Shown here in pieces: positions 1 to 11,387 of a stretch of 64,000 nt of DNA (positions are counted from its first letter, which is position 1; every line of letters starts with the position of its first letter). A program made the translations under genes and the position numbers. The notes beneath the pieces were generated by a model. The model worked only from the letters and a program-made list of their open reading frames with translations, was not told where the DNA came from and did not search any database. The stretch is from Aquatica leii (Eukaryota; Arthropoda; Insecta; Coleoptera; Lampyridae): positions 230,910,532 through 230,974,531 of the forward strand of contig CM069432.1 in the NCBI GenBank assembly GCA_035610365.1, written 5' to 3'.

Positions 1-1120
1 TATTAAGCATGTGACGGTCAACTGTAGCAAGAGCATTTGTGATACGTTGTTTAAGTTCGTCGATATCAACAGAAAGCGGTGGTATGAAAACTTTGTCGCA
101 GGGCGTTAAATCTGGACTACGAGGTGGCCACGGCTTAAGCACAACGTTTTCCTCACTTGCACGGCCGATCCATCGTCTAGGAAGATGTTCATCCAGATAT
201 TCTCTGACCTGTAAGTGCCAGTGAGGCGGAGCTCCATCTTGTACAAAAACGAAGTTATCACTATCTTCCTGTAGTTGAGGCATTAACCATTCGTGTAACA
301 TGTCCAGATAAATTACTCCGGTTACTGACACTTCGTGAAAGAAGACCTTTTTACGAGATAAAGCGCAAAACACGTTAACTTTAGAGGAATCGCGTATATG
401 TTGTAGAGTCGCTCTTGGGTTTTCTGTGCCCCATATCCTTACATTATGTCTATTAACTTTTCCACTAGTGTGAAAGGTACATTCATCACTGAAAATTAAG
501 CGATTGAAGAATGTATCGTCATTTTCGAGACATTGTTGCATCTCCAGACAAAGATTGTTACGTACGACTTTATCACCGGCATTTAAACTTTGTACTAACT
601 GCAATTTATACGGTTGTATTTTCAAACGTTTCCGCAGAATTTTCCACACAGTAGGTTGAGGAATTTGCAATTCTAAACTTGCTGATGTAGTCGATTTTCT
701 TGGATTTCGTAAATAAACATCACGAACACTATCGATTTGTTCTTCTGTAACAGGAGGTCTTCCAGTACTCTTTCTTTTACACAGACATCCACTATTTTCG
801 AAACGTTTATACCAGTCATAGATTGATTGCCTTGTTAGTGGTGTTTTACCGTATTTTGTTCTGAAATGACGCTGCACAACAGTAACAGAGTTTGTTTTAG
901 CTAAGTCAAGAACACAATAAGCTTTCTCCACTTTAGTAGCGGTCATTTTGCTAGACTGGTCTTTCCTAGTTGTTGTAACAGCAGTACCCACCTAACAGTT
1001 GTACCAACATAAACTTTAAGAAATTCCCTATAAACCTATATCAACCTATATATTCAAATAAACCAGTCTGATTTTTTAGAGGCTATTGAAAATGTCTATT
1101 TCTTTTGTAATAACCCTGTA
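1..1120 (-). mobile_element. Tc1/mariner-type (IS630 superfamily) DNA transposon, truncated by the window edge
   Basis: The element holds one transposase gene (946 to 2, minus strand) and a terminus at about 1118. Reading inward on the minus strand, the terminus begins CAGGGTTATTACAAAAG and abuts a TA dinucleotide (1119-1120), the usual target of this superfamily. About 170 bp separate this end from the transposase start. The other end lies outside the window, so the inverted repeat cannot be confirmed here. Confidence 0.8.
2..946 (-). CDS. Tc1/mariner-type transposase, open, C-terminus beyond window
   Basis: A cut-and-paste transposase that would act on its own terminal repeats in the nucleus. 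The frame is open for 315 codons from ATG at 946 to the window start, with no stop. It begins MTATKVEKAYCVLDLAK. An N-terminal helix-turn-helix region (about residues 1-110) includes the hinge GRPPVTEEQI. The catalytic domain shows FSDECTFH (first D), FVQDGAPPHW (second D) and RSPDLTPCD (third acidic residue, an Asp at 95-97). By my count 46 residues separate the second and third acids. Right after the third acid the protein runs into KVFIPPL, whereas relatives I recall carry about eight more residues there (an FFLWG-type block), so a small in-frame deletion is possible. A Met about 170 bp inside the terminus fits the family. The open frame suggests fairly recent activity. Confidence 0.88.
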   Translation of the reverse strand, partial: MTATKVEKAYCVLDLAKTNSVTVVQRHFRTKYGKTPLTRQSIYDWYKRFENSGCLCKRKSTGRPPVTEEQIDSVRDVYLRNPRKSTTSASLELQIPQPTVWKILRKRLKIQPYKLQLVQSLNAGDKVVRNNLCLEMQQCLENDDTFFNRLIFSDECTFHTSGKVNRHNVRIWGTENPRATLQHIRDSSKVNVFCALSRKKVFFHEVSVTGVIYLDMLHEWLMPQLQEDSDNFVFVQDGAPPHWHLQVREYLDEHLPRRWIGRASEENVVLKPWPPRSPDLTPCDKVFIPPLSVDIDELKQRITNALATVDRHMLN

Positions 1121-2055
1121 TATTATCAAAGCTGTACGAGAAACTAAAACAAAATTGTGCAAAATACTAGCACATTGTTGTCGAATACAAAGCATACTAA
1201 AGCTTATAATATTTTTCAAACAATTTGTCAAATAAAAATTCATAACCTATTTATCCAAACGTATTAAATAAAAGCGTGCAAGCCTATGGTATAAATATAA
1301 ACAATTGTAGTAATATCATCAACAATACAGTTATGCACAATCTTGTGCAAAATTGTGATACAGCATTTCTCTCTGTGTGTTGTATATTATTAGTACGAAA
1401 ATGTGTATAAACTAAATCTAAATAACTGGTCTTCAAACATAAAACAATTATAGTGTTCCATAATTTTAAAGCAGTTAACCTCTTGTTTAGACAACACAAA
1501 CACACAGTTGAAAACGAAATTCTGTTAGATGCAAATCAATCTCAAAGGTACGCTATCATCAATTAAAAAAATTTACAGCAACAAACTCATAAATATGTAA
1601 AAATTATTTGTACATAATAATAATAATTATCGTTATTATGAAAAAAAAAAATATAAGCTGAGGAAATATTTAAGTTTGCAAAGATGAAATGAAGTAGTTC
1701 GATAACTTTGATTTACTTAAACTTAGAACAGAGGGTTCAACAACGAAAATTATAGGTAAAAAACTTAATTACAAAACTGACCCAGGTAACTTAAAAACAT
1801 TTTTTGTCAAAGAGGGTTTAAATATAAAAAAAATTGATAGAAAGCAATTGTTGTTTGCTACAACAAAGTTGAAAGTATGATTCTCTATAAGTAAATGATA
1901 AAAATAATGATAAAGTTAGTGGTAGTTTAAACATTTTTGTTTTAAATTCTTAAATGTGTTCTTGAAGTAAAAGCATACAAATAGCACAAATTTTATAGTA
2001 AAATAGTGAAACTGCAAGAATTGATTGTTGTGATATTATACATGTTGGTGTATAT
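1121..2055. other. AT-rich stretch without recognised gene
   Basis: Strongly AT-rich, with homopolymer runs and no convincing coding segment on either strand. A 73-codon minus-strand frame at 1284-1505 shows no recognisable motif and looks like chance. Confidence 0.6.
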
Positions 2056-2225
2056 CAGACATGGCCAAATTGTGACTCGCGAGCCGCATTCGGCTCTTCG
2101 GATGAGTAGCTGTGGCTCCCAGTAAATATATTCTTGTTGCAATTTTCGAAAGCAGACAAACGTGTATATTGCAAATGGTTGTGTATTGACCAACCACAGC
2201 TATGTGTGTTTCTACTGCCATTTTA
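2056..2225 (+). mobile_element. hAT-like transposon terminus (fragment)
   Basis: Begins CAGACATGGCCAAA and continues with the palindromic block CGAGCCGCATTCGGCTCTT. CAG-starting termini followed by a GAGCCGCAT..GGCTCTT block are common in animal hAT elements (recalled, not searched). The opposite end was not found in the window, so this is probably a decayed non-autonomous or truncated copy. Confidence 0.5.
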
Positions 2226-2439
2226 GACTTTCCAAACTACGGACACAGTATAATGCTTTCATAATGTTTTTAGTATTTATTATTGTTTCGTTGTTTTCAT
2301 AACCATTTTCAGTATAATATTACTAAAGTTTTTGTGTAATATTTATCATTTGTTTATTATTTGTGCGTTTCAATTAGTTCTATATTTCATTTTAAGTTTG
2401 TTGATCTGTTTGTGTGAAAGTGCGTGAAAATTAGTATTT

Positions 2440-2836
2440 AACTATATACCAAATACTGTTGTGTAAAGTGCTGCAAAAATTAGTAGGAGTAATCCGAACC
2501 TTAATTTTTTTTTTCATATACCAGCAGATGCAATAAGGTAAATTTTTAAAAAGTAAATTCATTGGTTTGTGTACATCGGTTGAATTATTTAGATATAAAA
2601 ATTGGCTTAGAAATAGAAGTCGTACAGATGCCAAAAGATGAGCAACTGTCATATTTAAACATTACTGATGAAAACTCGCCTAAAACGAGATGATGTTCCA
2701 ACGTTATTTGAAGCAATACCGTTAGAAGTACCACAGTACCACCAGGAGACGTTTTCTTCAAGTTTCAGAAGTTATGCAACAAACAAATCGATTAATGGAC
2801 ACATTAAGTTCTACAATTGAGACTAAGACTGACGGT
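2440..2836 (+). pseudogene. THAP-domain protein fragment, frame-shifted
   Basis: Three frames together spell a THAP (C2CH zinc-dependent DNA-binding) domain. YCCVKCCKN is at 2451-2480. It is followed in another frame by NPNLNFFFHIPADAIR (about 2490-2539), then WLRNRSRTDAK (2603-2635) and LKRDDVPTLFEA (about 2683-2718), the last matching the usual C-terminal end of the domain. Stops and frameshifts lie between these blocks, so it cannot be translated as it stands. Downstream, a helix-like segment VSEVMQQTNRLMDTL reads to a plausible donor site, GTACGT at 2835. THAP domains occur both in host regulators and in transposases (P and Kolobok types). Nothing here says which this was. Confidence 0.6.
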
Positions 2837-2840
2837 ACGT

Positions 2841-3190
2841 AATTTATTACTTTTCAATAAATGTTTTTTTTAATCAAATACATAATTTGTAAGTTCTATA
2901 ATAGAAGAAAAGATAAAATAATATCTGATATTTATCAGAGCGTATTTAGTTTTCAAACAAACCTTTTTAAAAATGACATTTAAAATAAAACGTTCGATTC
3001 TTCGTCTTAAAAAAACTTAATGAGTCCGAAGAAAAGCTATAGCAAATACTAGTTTCTCACATTACTAAATGAAACATATGATTTGTAACCTTTAAATTAA
3101 GGAGTAATTAGTTAAAAACTGTAACACATTAACAGTACTTGCTTATTTAAAATAAAAATAGGTAACAATAATGATTTAAAATTTTAAACT
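2841..3190. other. AT-rich stretch without recognised gene
   Basis: AT-rich, no coding or repeat feature that I can support. Confidence 0.5.
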
Positions 3191-3790
3191 CGTGATCAAT
3201 ATATTTTCCTTTAGCTTCGAGACATGTGTCTTCCTATTCTCTTTAAACTTTGGAAAACATTACGTAGCTCATCAATTTCAATATTTCGAATAGCATTAGT
3301 AATTGCATGTTCTAAGTCTTCAATTGTGCACAGCCGATTTTTAGATTTTTATATACTGTACAGTTTAAACGTCCGTAAAGGTAAAAATCTAATGGCATAA
3401 GATCTGAAGATCTTGGAGGATATAACTTTAAATGTATCACATTTTTATTGTAGAATTGTTAAATAAATTCAATTATAGCTAGAATTACCTATATGAGCGC
3501 TTGCATTGTCTTGCTGCAAGTAATCAAATCCAAGTTCGTTGTCATCTAGCTGTTTAAAAATTGACTCAATTAGCAAACTAACGATCTGCGTTTACGGTAT
3601 TGGACTGATTATCCTTCTCCTTAACATTGCAATCCATACACCAATTTTCAATAGTTGTAACCGTAGTTTTCACAATACTATGTAGATTTTCGGTTGCCAA
3701 CTTACAATAATTTTGACCCACTTAAGTGAAACCATGCCTCGTTTGTTAATAAGTTAAATCTAACAATTTATTGTTATTTATGTTTTGAAT
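3190..3790 (-). pseudogene. Decayed Tc1/mariner-type transposase
   Basis: Minus-strand fragments in several frames appear in the order of a DDE transposase. LTNEAWFHLSG (about 3720-3752) corresponds to the first catalytic block, with Asn where the acid is expected. ATENLHSIV (about 3675-3705) follows. LQQDNASAHI (about 3490-3520) is the second block, with its Asp kept. RSSDLMPLDFYLYG (about 3370-3418) is the third block. Then come helical C-terminal residues resembling TNAIRNIEIDEL. Several stops and frameshifts rule out a product. The sequence differs from the open transposase at 2-946 but belongs to the same broad superfamily. Confidence 0.7.
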
Positions 3791-5160
3791 AAACTATTCA
3801 CAAAATTCTACACGATGCAAATAGTTGAAAGCACGTAGTTCTTAATAAACCATAACCTAATTTTTCTTTAACACTTTAATTAAAAATTGAACTTAGAATG
3901 AGTTTATACCTGTTACCGGTTTATAAAGTGTGTTCTATGGAATTGCGAATGTCTTCGACAACAGGTGCAGTGCGTATGGTAAGTTTTTCTGTGTATTTTG
4001 GCTTGCAAAATCAATTCTTAATTAGAAAATAATAAACTAGAGCTTTTTTCTGTTGTCAGCATCTTGCCCAGAATTAAACAATGGGAAATGCTAACAAAAT
4101 AATATTACAAAAACTAGATAACCTAAAAATTGCACTTGTTATTTAGTACTTACCCACAGAAAACACAAATATTACTAAATAGTTATGATAATAATTTTTT
4201 ACTATATATAAATAAAGAAAACAAAAAAAATTTAAGTGCGTGTAATCTTCAGAAGCAATTGAAGAAAAACTTATTTACCTTTTGTGACAGATTACTGAAA
4301 AAATTAAAGCAAAAATCATTTTGATTTATTGATGAAAAAGTAAAATGTTCCTGAGATCTGCCATTTTAAATTAACTAAACACAATTTTATGTTATACTAA
4401 TGATGTTTTATATTCTATATAAAATTTGTTTATACCACAATTTTTAACGTATTTTCATTTATCAAATAAATTTTTAAAACAACGCTTCACAAAGGTTAAA
4501 ATAGTTTATGTCAATATAAACGTCAGAAATGTAAATAAAAAAATTTTTAGTTCGGGTTTTTAAATAGCGTAAACTACGTGAGCGTCACTTTACTCAGAAA
4601 TAACCTACATTCTCTTCCAAGTCGCGCCTAAAAAAGTTTTATTTCAAAAATACATGACATAAAACCTAAATATGGTTTTTGAGAATATTACCAAATGGTA
4701 ACACTACCAACCTACAACAATGTTGATGTAAGCGTTATAAGTCACGCGAGTCAAAGGTTTTAATAAAGTCCTTGTATTATCGGAATTTAAAAGTAGATTT
4801 GAGTACTTGAAAGATTTTAAACCAACTCTTTCTAAATTCTTTTTTTATTGATGTCATTTAAGAAAGGTTTTCCATATACAGCTTTATACTAGCCAAAGAA
4901 GCAACTGGAGAATTAGAAATATTACACATTAGAAAAAAGATCAAGCTTTGCTGTTGTAATATAAGTTGACACAAATCAACTAATCCACAATTAAGGAAAG
5001 CTGCTTGTAATATTATTTCAATTTTGGGGACAATATTGCAACTTTACTTTTTAACATACTCTATATAAACCCGATTGGGTTAAGATTGCAGTGGTGTAAA
5101 AAAAAGTGTGTTGATGTTCTTCAACGTAGTAGTTTTTTGTATAAGCAAGCTTCTTCTTAT
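3791..5160. other. AT-rich stretch without recognised gene
   Basis: Mostly low-complexity AT. A lysine-rich 64-codon frame at 4130-4324 looks like chance. The segment near 3920-3975, containing TTGCGAATGTCTTCGAC, resembles 23810-23840 and may be another scrap of a transposon, but I cannot assign it. Confidence 0.5.
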
Positions 5161-5165
5161 TAGTT

Positions 5166-5310
5166 TTAGTAATTATACTCAATTGTTGTTATTTCCTTCT
5201 TCTTAAGTAATTTGCGTATCTCTTGCTTTTTTGCTGTCTGTGTTGTTGCTTTATTGATTTGCATCCTGTTGTAAGGTGCACTATTCACAGCAATTAATCT
5301 ATTCAGTGGT
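5166..5310 (-). pseudogene. Tc1-like DDE transposase fragment (second catalytic block)
   Basis: Minus-strand translation contains NSAPYNRMQINKATTQTAKK followed by a KLLKKKEI-type stretch. This matches the DNAxYHSxQxxKxPT...K..I..WL block around the second catalytic Asp of a Tc1-like family, with that Asp replaced by Asn. It lies on the opposite strand from the related fragments at 5587 and 7011, so this neighbourhood has been rearranged or holds two copies. Confidence 0.5.
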
Positions 5311-5586
5311 AACTCAAGGATTAAATGATTTTGCAAAATTTGTATGTTTAAAAACACAATTACAAAGATTAAACTAAAAGGAGCTGAAAATATTGAAGCA
5401 AAATTTTTAACTGTTGTTGAATGCAGGACGTCCACGGTTGAAAATAATACCGAAAATTTTTATCGCAAACATATTTATAATAAACATAATTTTCATAATG
5501 TGGATCAAACAGTAAATCATCCATTAGTGTCTAAGGATGATGGTTTATTTGAAAGGAGCAGAAATTCTTTGGCATGAATGTATAAT

Positions 5587-5690
5587 AAAAAAATTGAGTT
5601 ACATCAGTGGCTTAATGAAAGCAATATCAGTTTTTGTACTTCTAAAACAAAACAAGAATTATATCTTAAAGTAAAAAACTAAAAGCAACA
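5587..5690 (+). pseudogene. Tc1-like DDE transposase fragment
   Basis: Plus-strand translation KKIELHQWLNESNISFCTSK followed by TKQELYLKVKN fits the linker after the second catalytic block (K.EI..WL...NI.F....K.EL...VK) of the same family as 5166-5310 and 7011-7196. It is preceded by a 77-codon open frame (5344-5577) with no recognisable motif. Confidence 0.45.
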
Positions 5691-7010
5691 GTGCAAAAAG
5701 TAGTTGTTTTACTTTGTTAACTTCAAAGGGACATACAGTTACCTCTATATCCAGTGACGGCTTCTCTATTAGGTCATTTGGTCAATGAGCCTCCAAAAAT
5801 GAATAAGAAAGGTATTTTATTTGCTTTAAAATTACAGAAAATTTGCCCTTAAATCAAATGATCACCGTTTAAATTTTGTGTGTTCAAATAATTGTCAATT
5901 TAAACGCAACAGATACAAAAGCTTGCAAATTTACCCGAGGCTGACACGTACTTGTGTCCGCATTTACATTATATTGCGATGATAGTTATTGTAATCAAGA
6001 GTGAGACACACATAATACAATTTTATACGAGTTAGAAAAGAAGATAAGTAAATGTTTAAATGCTTTCGCAGGGTCTTCAGCCGGGCCGCCTACTCCTAAG
6101 ATAATACTTAGTGCAACTATCTTTGAGTGCAGAGCTTACATTGTTTACGTGACTTACGTCATCTATCGTTATCTTCGTAGCACGTGTGTGTAAAATACAG
6201 ATGCTTGAATGCAAATTTCTTATCACATATGACAAACTTTACAGTCGATTTTCTTAATTGATCAATAATATTCATAAGGGACGACTTATCGTTTTTGTGT
6301 CATAATAACGGTGGTATTAGACATTACAAAATGAAGCTAATAATTGTTTACACATTTAGAATTTAAATTTAATACTCGTCCTCAGCCTTTACTTTAAATT
6401 CTACCAACCAGTAAACATAAAAATAAAGAAGTTTACAGTAATTTTAAGGAATCTGTATGATTCGTTAGATTAGATTTGTGGATTTGAAATAAATAATAGA
6501 TTTTAGTGTTTTATGTTTACTGTTTTCAGATGATGCATTTATCATTTAATCATTATGTTGTAAAAATAATGTTACGGATTTATACCATTTAAAAGAAAAA
6601 GTAAAAACCAATTGTGAAGTCAATTAAAGACTATAATGAAAAAGTTTGTAAAAACTAAAAATAGATACATATGTATATTAAATAAAACAATTGATTGACT
6701 TTACATATGACTACAGTGGAAAGAGAGCGATATTTCTCTGTGTTAAAAAGAATTCAAACATTTCTATGCAATTGGCAATACTATGAGACAAGAAAGATGT
6801 GCATTTCTATGCTAAGCATTGAAAAATCATTGTAAATTTTAATGAGCTTGTTATTGATTATTTTGGTAATTGTAATTATAGACGAATATCTTAAATCTTA
6901 AATATAATTGATCTTAAATATAAATCGCGTTACTGTAAGAATGTCTTTTTAGTCTTTTTTGCTATAATTACATTTTTTTTAAATGACCCTCTTGTATGAT
7001 TGACCACCAG
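5691..7010. other. Mostly AT-rich; no firm gene
   Basis: The only compositional change is a short less AT-rich patch at about 6070-6190 containing TTCAGCCGGGCCGCC. One frame across it is open for about 45 codons, without a recognisable domain or firm splice sites. I see no other feature. Confidence 0.45.
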
Positions 7011-7196
7011 CCGCCACATCATCCGGAATTAAACTCCATTGAAAGAATCTGGGCGTATGTAAAGAATTAAAGCTATAATGCTACATTCAATATTGATATC
7101 GGAAAAAAATTAACCGAGCAAAAATTTTCAGATTTTACTGACGCTGCCAAATCTTTATTTTAAAATGTAGCAAAAATAGAAGATGCACTTAATTAA
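7011..7196 (+). pseudogene. Tc1-like transposase C-terminus fragment
   Basis: Translation begins PPHHPELNSIERIWAYVKN, the third catalytic block of DDE transposases of the Tc1 type (HPELNxIE with the catalytic Glu kept), then a TAA. It continues in the same frame with KKLTEQKFSDFTDAAKSLF and KIEDAL. Two in-frame stops show it is dead. Fragments of the same family lie at 5166-5690, and a first-block fragment at 9474-9800 may be related. Confidence 0.65.
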
Positions 7197-8290
7197 AACG
7201 AATTATTTTTAGACAGTCAAAACATATTATTACCTAAATCGTCACCTTTTATTTTTTTAAAACATTGCATATTTGTTAGATAAGAAAAGCAATTGCATCA
7301 TATTTGTACCGAGAAAAAATCATAATAACCGATTTATTCATACCTATGTATTTAGTTTTTGAATGTCTTGGAATTATGATGCACACCGCTGTATTTTAAG
7401 TTGCAACCTGTTCATAGCTAATTTCATATAGACATAAAGTTTAACTTACCCAATTTTAGTTTCATATCATTTATCACTCCTTTTACAGTGAGGTTTAACA
7501 CATGCTCCAGTGCTCACTAGTTATAAAAAACAAAACAGCTGTCTACAGATTGCTGGGGTTGTTTTTTATGATTGTACCGACAGTACTCACCAATTTTTAT
7601 AGTTAGGATTTTGACAATACATCATTGACTTTTGTTGTTATCCAAAAAACTTCTAGCTTCTGTATTCATTTATTATAAAGTATTTTGCCGAGTTTAAACA
7701 ATTATACTACTTCAATTTTATTATAAAGGACTACCAATAATTAATAAATAGTGCAGAGTTATTCTTTATACATATATTGCAATTGAAAAGTGTAAGTTCT
7801 AAAAAGTTTAATTGCCAATATTGCATATTTTGAGTTATACATGTAGAAAATGTCTAAAATGGAGCAAAAAAGAAGGTTAAATAGTTTAAAAAGTATAAAA
7901 AACAACAAAAAGGATTAAGGATTTGAAAACTACAAAAAAACCTCTTCAAAATGTAAGTTTTTTTTGTAAATTTATTGAGGTTATGTTATCATTCTTATTT
8001 TATTTTTAGGTTGATTGTGACTATAAATTGCAATGCAAGTCCATTTCTACATAGTAAATACAAAGTTTGTTTTGCGGTTTCTATAAAATAGTTGCTTATA
8101 TAACGCAGAAGATTTATTTACTTGGATTAATACATATCGGTAAGATTAAGAGATCATGTCATAGAAATTATGATACTCGGAAACAAATCCGCCGTTAAGT
8201 TACTTTATTTTTGCTGTACCTAATGCTTAAGGCAAGCATATACAGTTATGGCGCAATACGTTTAGTAAAACTTTTACGTTGTCCCATAAG
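7197..8290. other. AT-rich stretch without recognised gene
   Basis: No coding or repeat feature that I can support. Confidence 0.5.
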
Positions 8291-8720
8291 AAGGTGCAGG
8301 TTTTCATCGACAAAAACAGTCCAGTAAGTAAATAAGCCCAGAAAATATAACGAAGAAATTAAGCTGATGGTGATATAGCATATCAAAAATTTTCTTAGAG
8401 ATGAGAACTATTACAACCGACAAAAATCTCAAAAAGGATTTCTAAGCCCTAATTAAAACATAAACCGTCTGTCGCCTTTCAAATAAATACCCAGACACTT
8501 CAGTATATTACAGATTTTATACGGACATTAGAAAACCAAAATGTGATACTTGTTCAAACTGTAGTCTGCTTAATGCCAAAATAAACGTAAGCGCTGGCGC
8601 TGGTGAAAAACAAATGTCTTTTAAACATAAATTTCAATTGGTTTAAAGAAAAGCTGAACAAGCCAGGCAAGTGCTAAAGAATAATACCGTCAAATTTCAA
8701 AACGAATTTCGGGTAATATA
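8291..8720 (+). pseudogene. Fragment of an insect transposon protein with a DTC-x2-C motif
   Basis: Frames in order give KPRKYNEEIKLMVI, DENYYNRQKSQKGFLSPN, then PKCDTCSNCSLLNAK and RKAEQARQVLKNNT. I recall a transposon-encoded protein family, repeated many times in insect genomes, with the series HYSR.KS..YL.P, PK.DTC..C and KAE.AR. I do not know its superfamily name. Frameshifts and stops break the reading frame. No termini were found. Confidence 0.5.
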
Positions 8721-9473
8721 GTAATTTGAATAGATTTGAAGCCAATGATCTTTATATCAACACATAATGACATGTTCTACAACCGTCAGATATCATGTTA
8801 TAACTTAGGAATACGTTTAGCCAATACCAATAGTTTATATCTCTTTGGAACGAAACATTACATTTCTACCTTACGTTTTTTTAGAGGAGGGGAGGCACCA
8901 TTGCTAGTATGATAAACAAAAATTGGTGTATCCCTGTCATCCATATCCTGCTTTAGTATAATACAATAAATTATCGTTCTTATTGTATTTTTCAGGAATG
9001 TCAATTAAGGACAATGAAATATTTTGCCTTTATATTAATTTACTACTTTTAGTTTTTAAGTCGCTGTTATAGTCTCAAAATTTTAATTGGTCGGCCTTTA
9101 TTTATTATTGTGAATGTGAATTACCGCCATCCTTAATTATTGTAAGGGTAATTGTAGTAATAGCATTTCTGTATCTACAAACTTTTGGTCTATCGGTAAA
9201 TTACGAAAACTGTGATAAAATATAATTTTTTGTACTCATTATTATTCAGACTTCTTTTTATAAGGTGGCTGGTATTTTTTTTGTGAATGGTTGCACTATG
9301 AGTTTTATAATTTATTTTAACTTATTAATTTGTACTTTTTATGTTTGGAGAAGCTAAAATAGTTCAAGTATGTTTTAACTTCGATGTGATAATATTAATC
9401 AGTATTATTTTTAAATCTTGTGCTCTAGGTGCTCTCATTCTTTTAGCTTGTCCATAAGTTTTATTTTGTATTA

Positions 9474-9810
9474 TTGTTGCACACAATAAATATATTTTTC
9501 TTCTATCGGAAGTGGCAGAGTGTCTACGGTGGCCCAGGACGCGGTGTAGATGGCATATGTTACTCAAAAATTTTTTACAACTTTACAAAATGCTCTATCC
9601 GACGTCGAATTTCCGAGATGTTAGTTAACCGCATGCGCAAGGCTAAAATAAGCTGGAATTAAAGAAATCTTATCTAAGGCAATAAAAAAAGGCGTCTGGA
9701 ATTTGTAAGACGTTACGTTACGCTGCAATTTTGGAATCGTGTTGTTTTTAGCGACCAAAAAACTTTTAAAAGTTTAAATGACGCACGCAAATAAGAGTGT
9801 TTCTACCTCC
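9474..9810 (+). pseudogene. Tc1-like transposase fragment (first catalytic block)
   Basis: An open stretch ends RRRISEMLVNRMRKAKISW. A second frame then gives KKRRLEFVRRYVTLQFWNR followed by VVFSDQKTFKS, the region leading to the first catalytic Asp of Tc1-like transposases (FSDEKTF in intact relatives; Glu to Gln here). Stops and frameshifts throughout. The HTH and second and third blocks are not adjacent. Confidence 0.65.
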
Positions 9811-11303
9811 AAAAGTCGTTATGGAGTTAAATACAGAATTGATGAATTTGAATTACTACTGAAAATCCTGAACATGCAAAAGTAAGAAAAATCTTTAACA
9901 AACATGAAAGTTGGACATTCTACAATGTAGTTAAAACAGAAAAACGTATCCACAATATATGTTCATACCAGATTTCTCCCCTAGAATGTAAGAATCGAAT
10001 TACCGCAGCAAAATTGCAAGAATTTGAAAACTATGCAAGTATATCTCACTCAAACATTACCGTTCTTATGAAAACCTGATTGATAAAACTTGTCAACAGC
10101 TGATACAAGCAAACTAAAAAATTCATATTTTGGGCAATATAAAATTTATTGTTTCATTTAGTTTTTAGTTACCTACTTAAGTTTGTAATGTAATTTGAAT
10201 TTTAGTATACATGTTTGTTTTGTAATAAAACACTCAAAAGCAATATTTAAATTTTGTGTTTTGTCTTAAAATAATAGGCATTTAAAGTTATGGTATAAGG
10301 CCCTTCTTCTTAGATGTTTATTATAGTAGGACACTTAAAACCTTTTTCGATTTATTTTCAAAAATTTTTTTGCAGTCCACAATAATTTTTTTAAGAACTT
10401 TTTTTTAAAGGTCTTTTTCTAAGGGAGCCGTTTCTCTTAAAAATATTTTAAAACTAAAATAATGTTTATTAATTACCAAAATATGTTGGTTCTAGGTTTT
10501 TTGGCACTTAAACCATTCAATTACGAATAATTTTTATTATATTTAAGTTACAATAAAATGGTGCTTTTTAGTAATCACAAATACTGATTTAAATATGTTT
10601 CAACAAACCATACATAAAAAAATTTTAAAAATTCTTGTGAAAACCATTTTAAGTTTTATTTAGTAACAGTAATTGAACTAAAAAAAAAGAAGTGATTTTA
10701 TCTACACGTTTTTAATATGGTAATATGACATTTTCATTCGTATCGTAATGTACACACTAAACGCCTAAACATACATTCTATGGTTGTATCTGGAACAAAC
10801 TGACTAATGAAAGAAATGTGCAGTCACCTTGAGAAGGCCGTACAATTACATATATCTGACGTTTAATGTACAAGCAGCTCAATAAATTCTTCCTATTTTT
10901 TGCTTCTACTTAGTTACGTTTTAATCATAATAAAAAAAACTTATCTTTATCGTTGTGTAGGTTGTAGGCTTTTGTACAGATTTTATAATATTAAAAAGTT
11001 AAATTGTTATTCAAATTAGTCCTGCTTAATAATTTTGTCGATATTTATCTTTTTTATAACTAATAATAAACCAGTAGCTAAACTTCCACCTACATTTTTA
11101 TCAGGTTTTTGTATTATAGATAAACATCGTGTTATTCAAAATAAGGCAATCGCTTCAAGGGAATATAATCAACTTTTTCACATTTTGAAATTTACTTTTT
11201 CTTTTCAGTAAATATTAATATTATAATTTTAATATAACGTTGCGTAAGTTAATCTAAGTTAGCAAGTGTCGATTTAGCCGTGTAACGTCAATATTGTCTT
11301 TAG
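9811..11303. other. AT-rich stretch without recognised gene
   Basis: Apart from a possible degenerate continuation of the Tc1-like fragment to about 10090, I see no coding, repeat or structural feature. Confidence 0.5.
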
Positions 11304-11387
11304 GCAGAACCAGTGTTAGATCGATGCACTTATATAGAAACTGGGGCATCTATGTTTATCCATTCTCTAGTTGGATCTGCAAAAAGA
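11304..11387 (+). CDS. Possible 84-bp internal exon of an unidentified host gene
   Basis: The segment is preceded by ATTGTCTTTAG (acceptor) and followed by GTAAGT (consensus donor). Between them lie 28 codons without a stop (84 nt, a multiple of three), starting AEPVLDRCTYIETGASMF. A second frame is also open. Its base composition is less AT-rich than its surroundings. I do not recognise the protein. With no neighbouring exon identified, a chance combination of splice-like sites is possible. Confidence 0.3.

Noticed and set aside
4130-4324. 64-codon Lys/Asn-rich frame
   Set aside because: Composition follows local AT richness; no motif, no context.
6070-6190. Less AT-rich patch as a possible host exon
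   Set aside because: No consistent splice pair and no recognisable protein; left unassigned.
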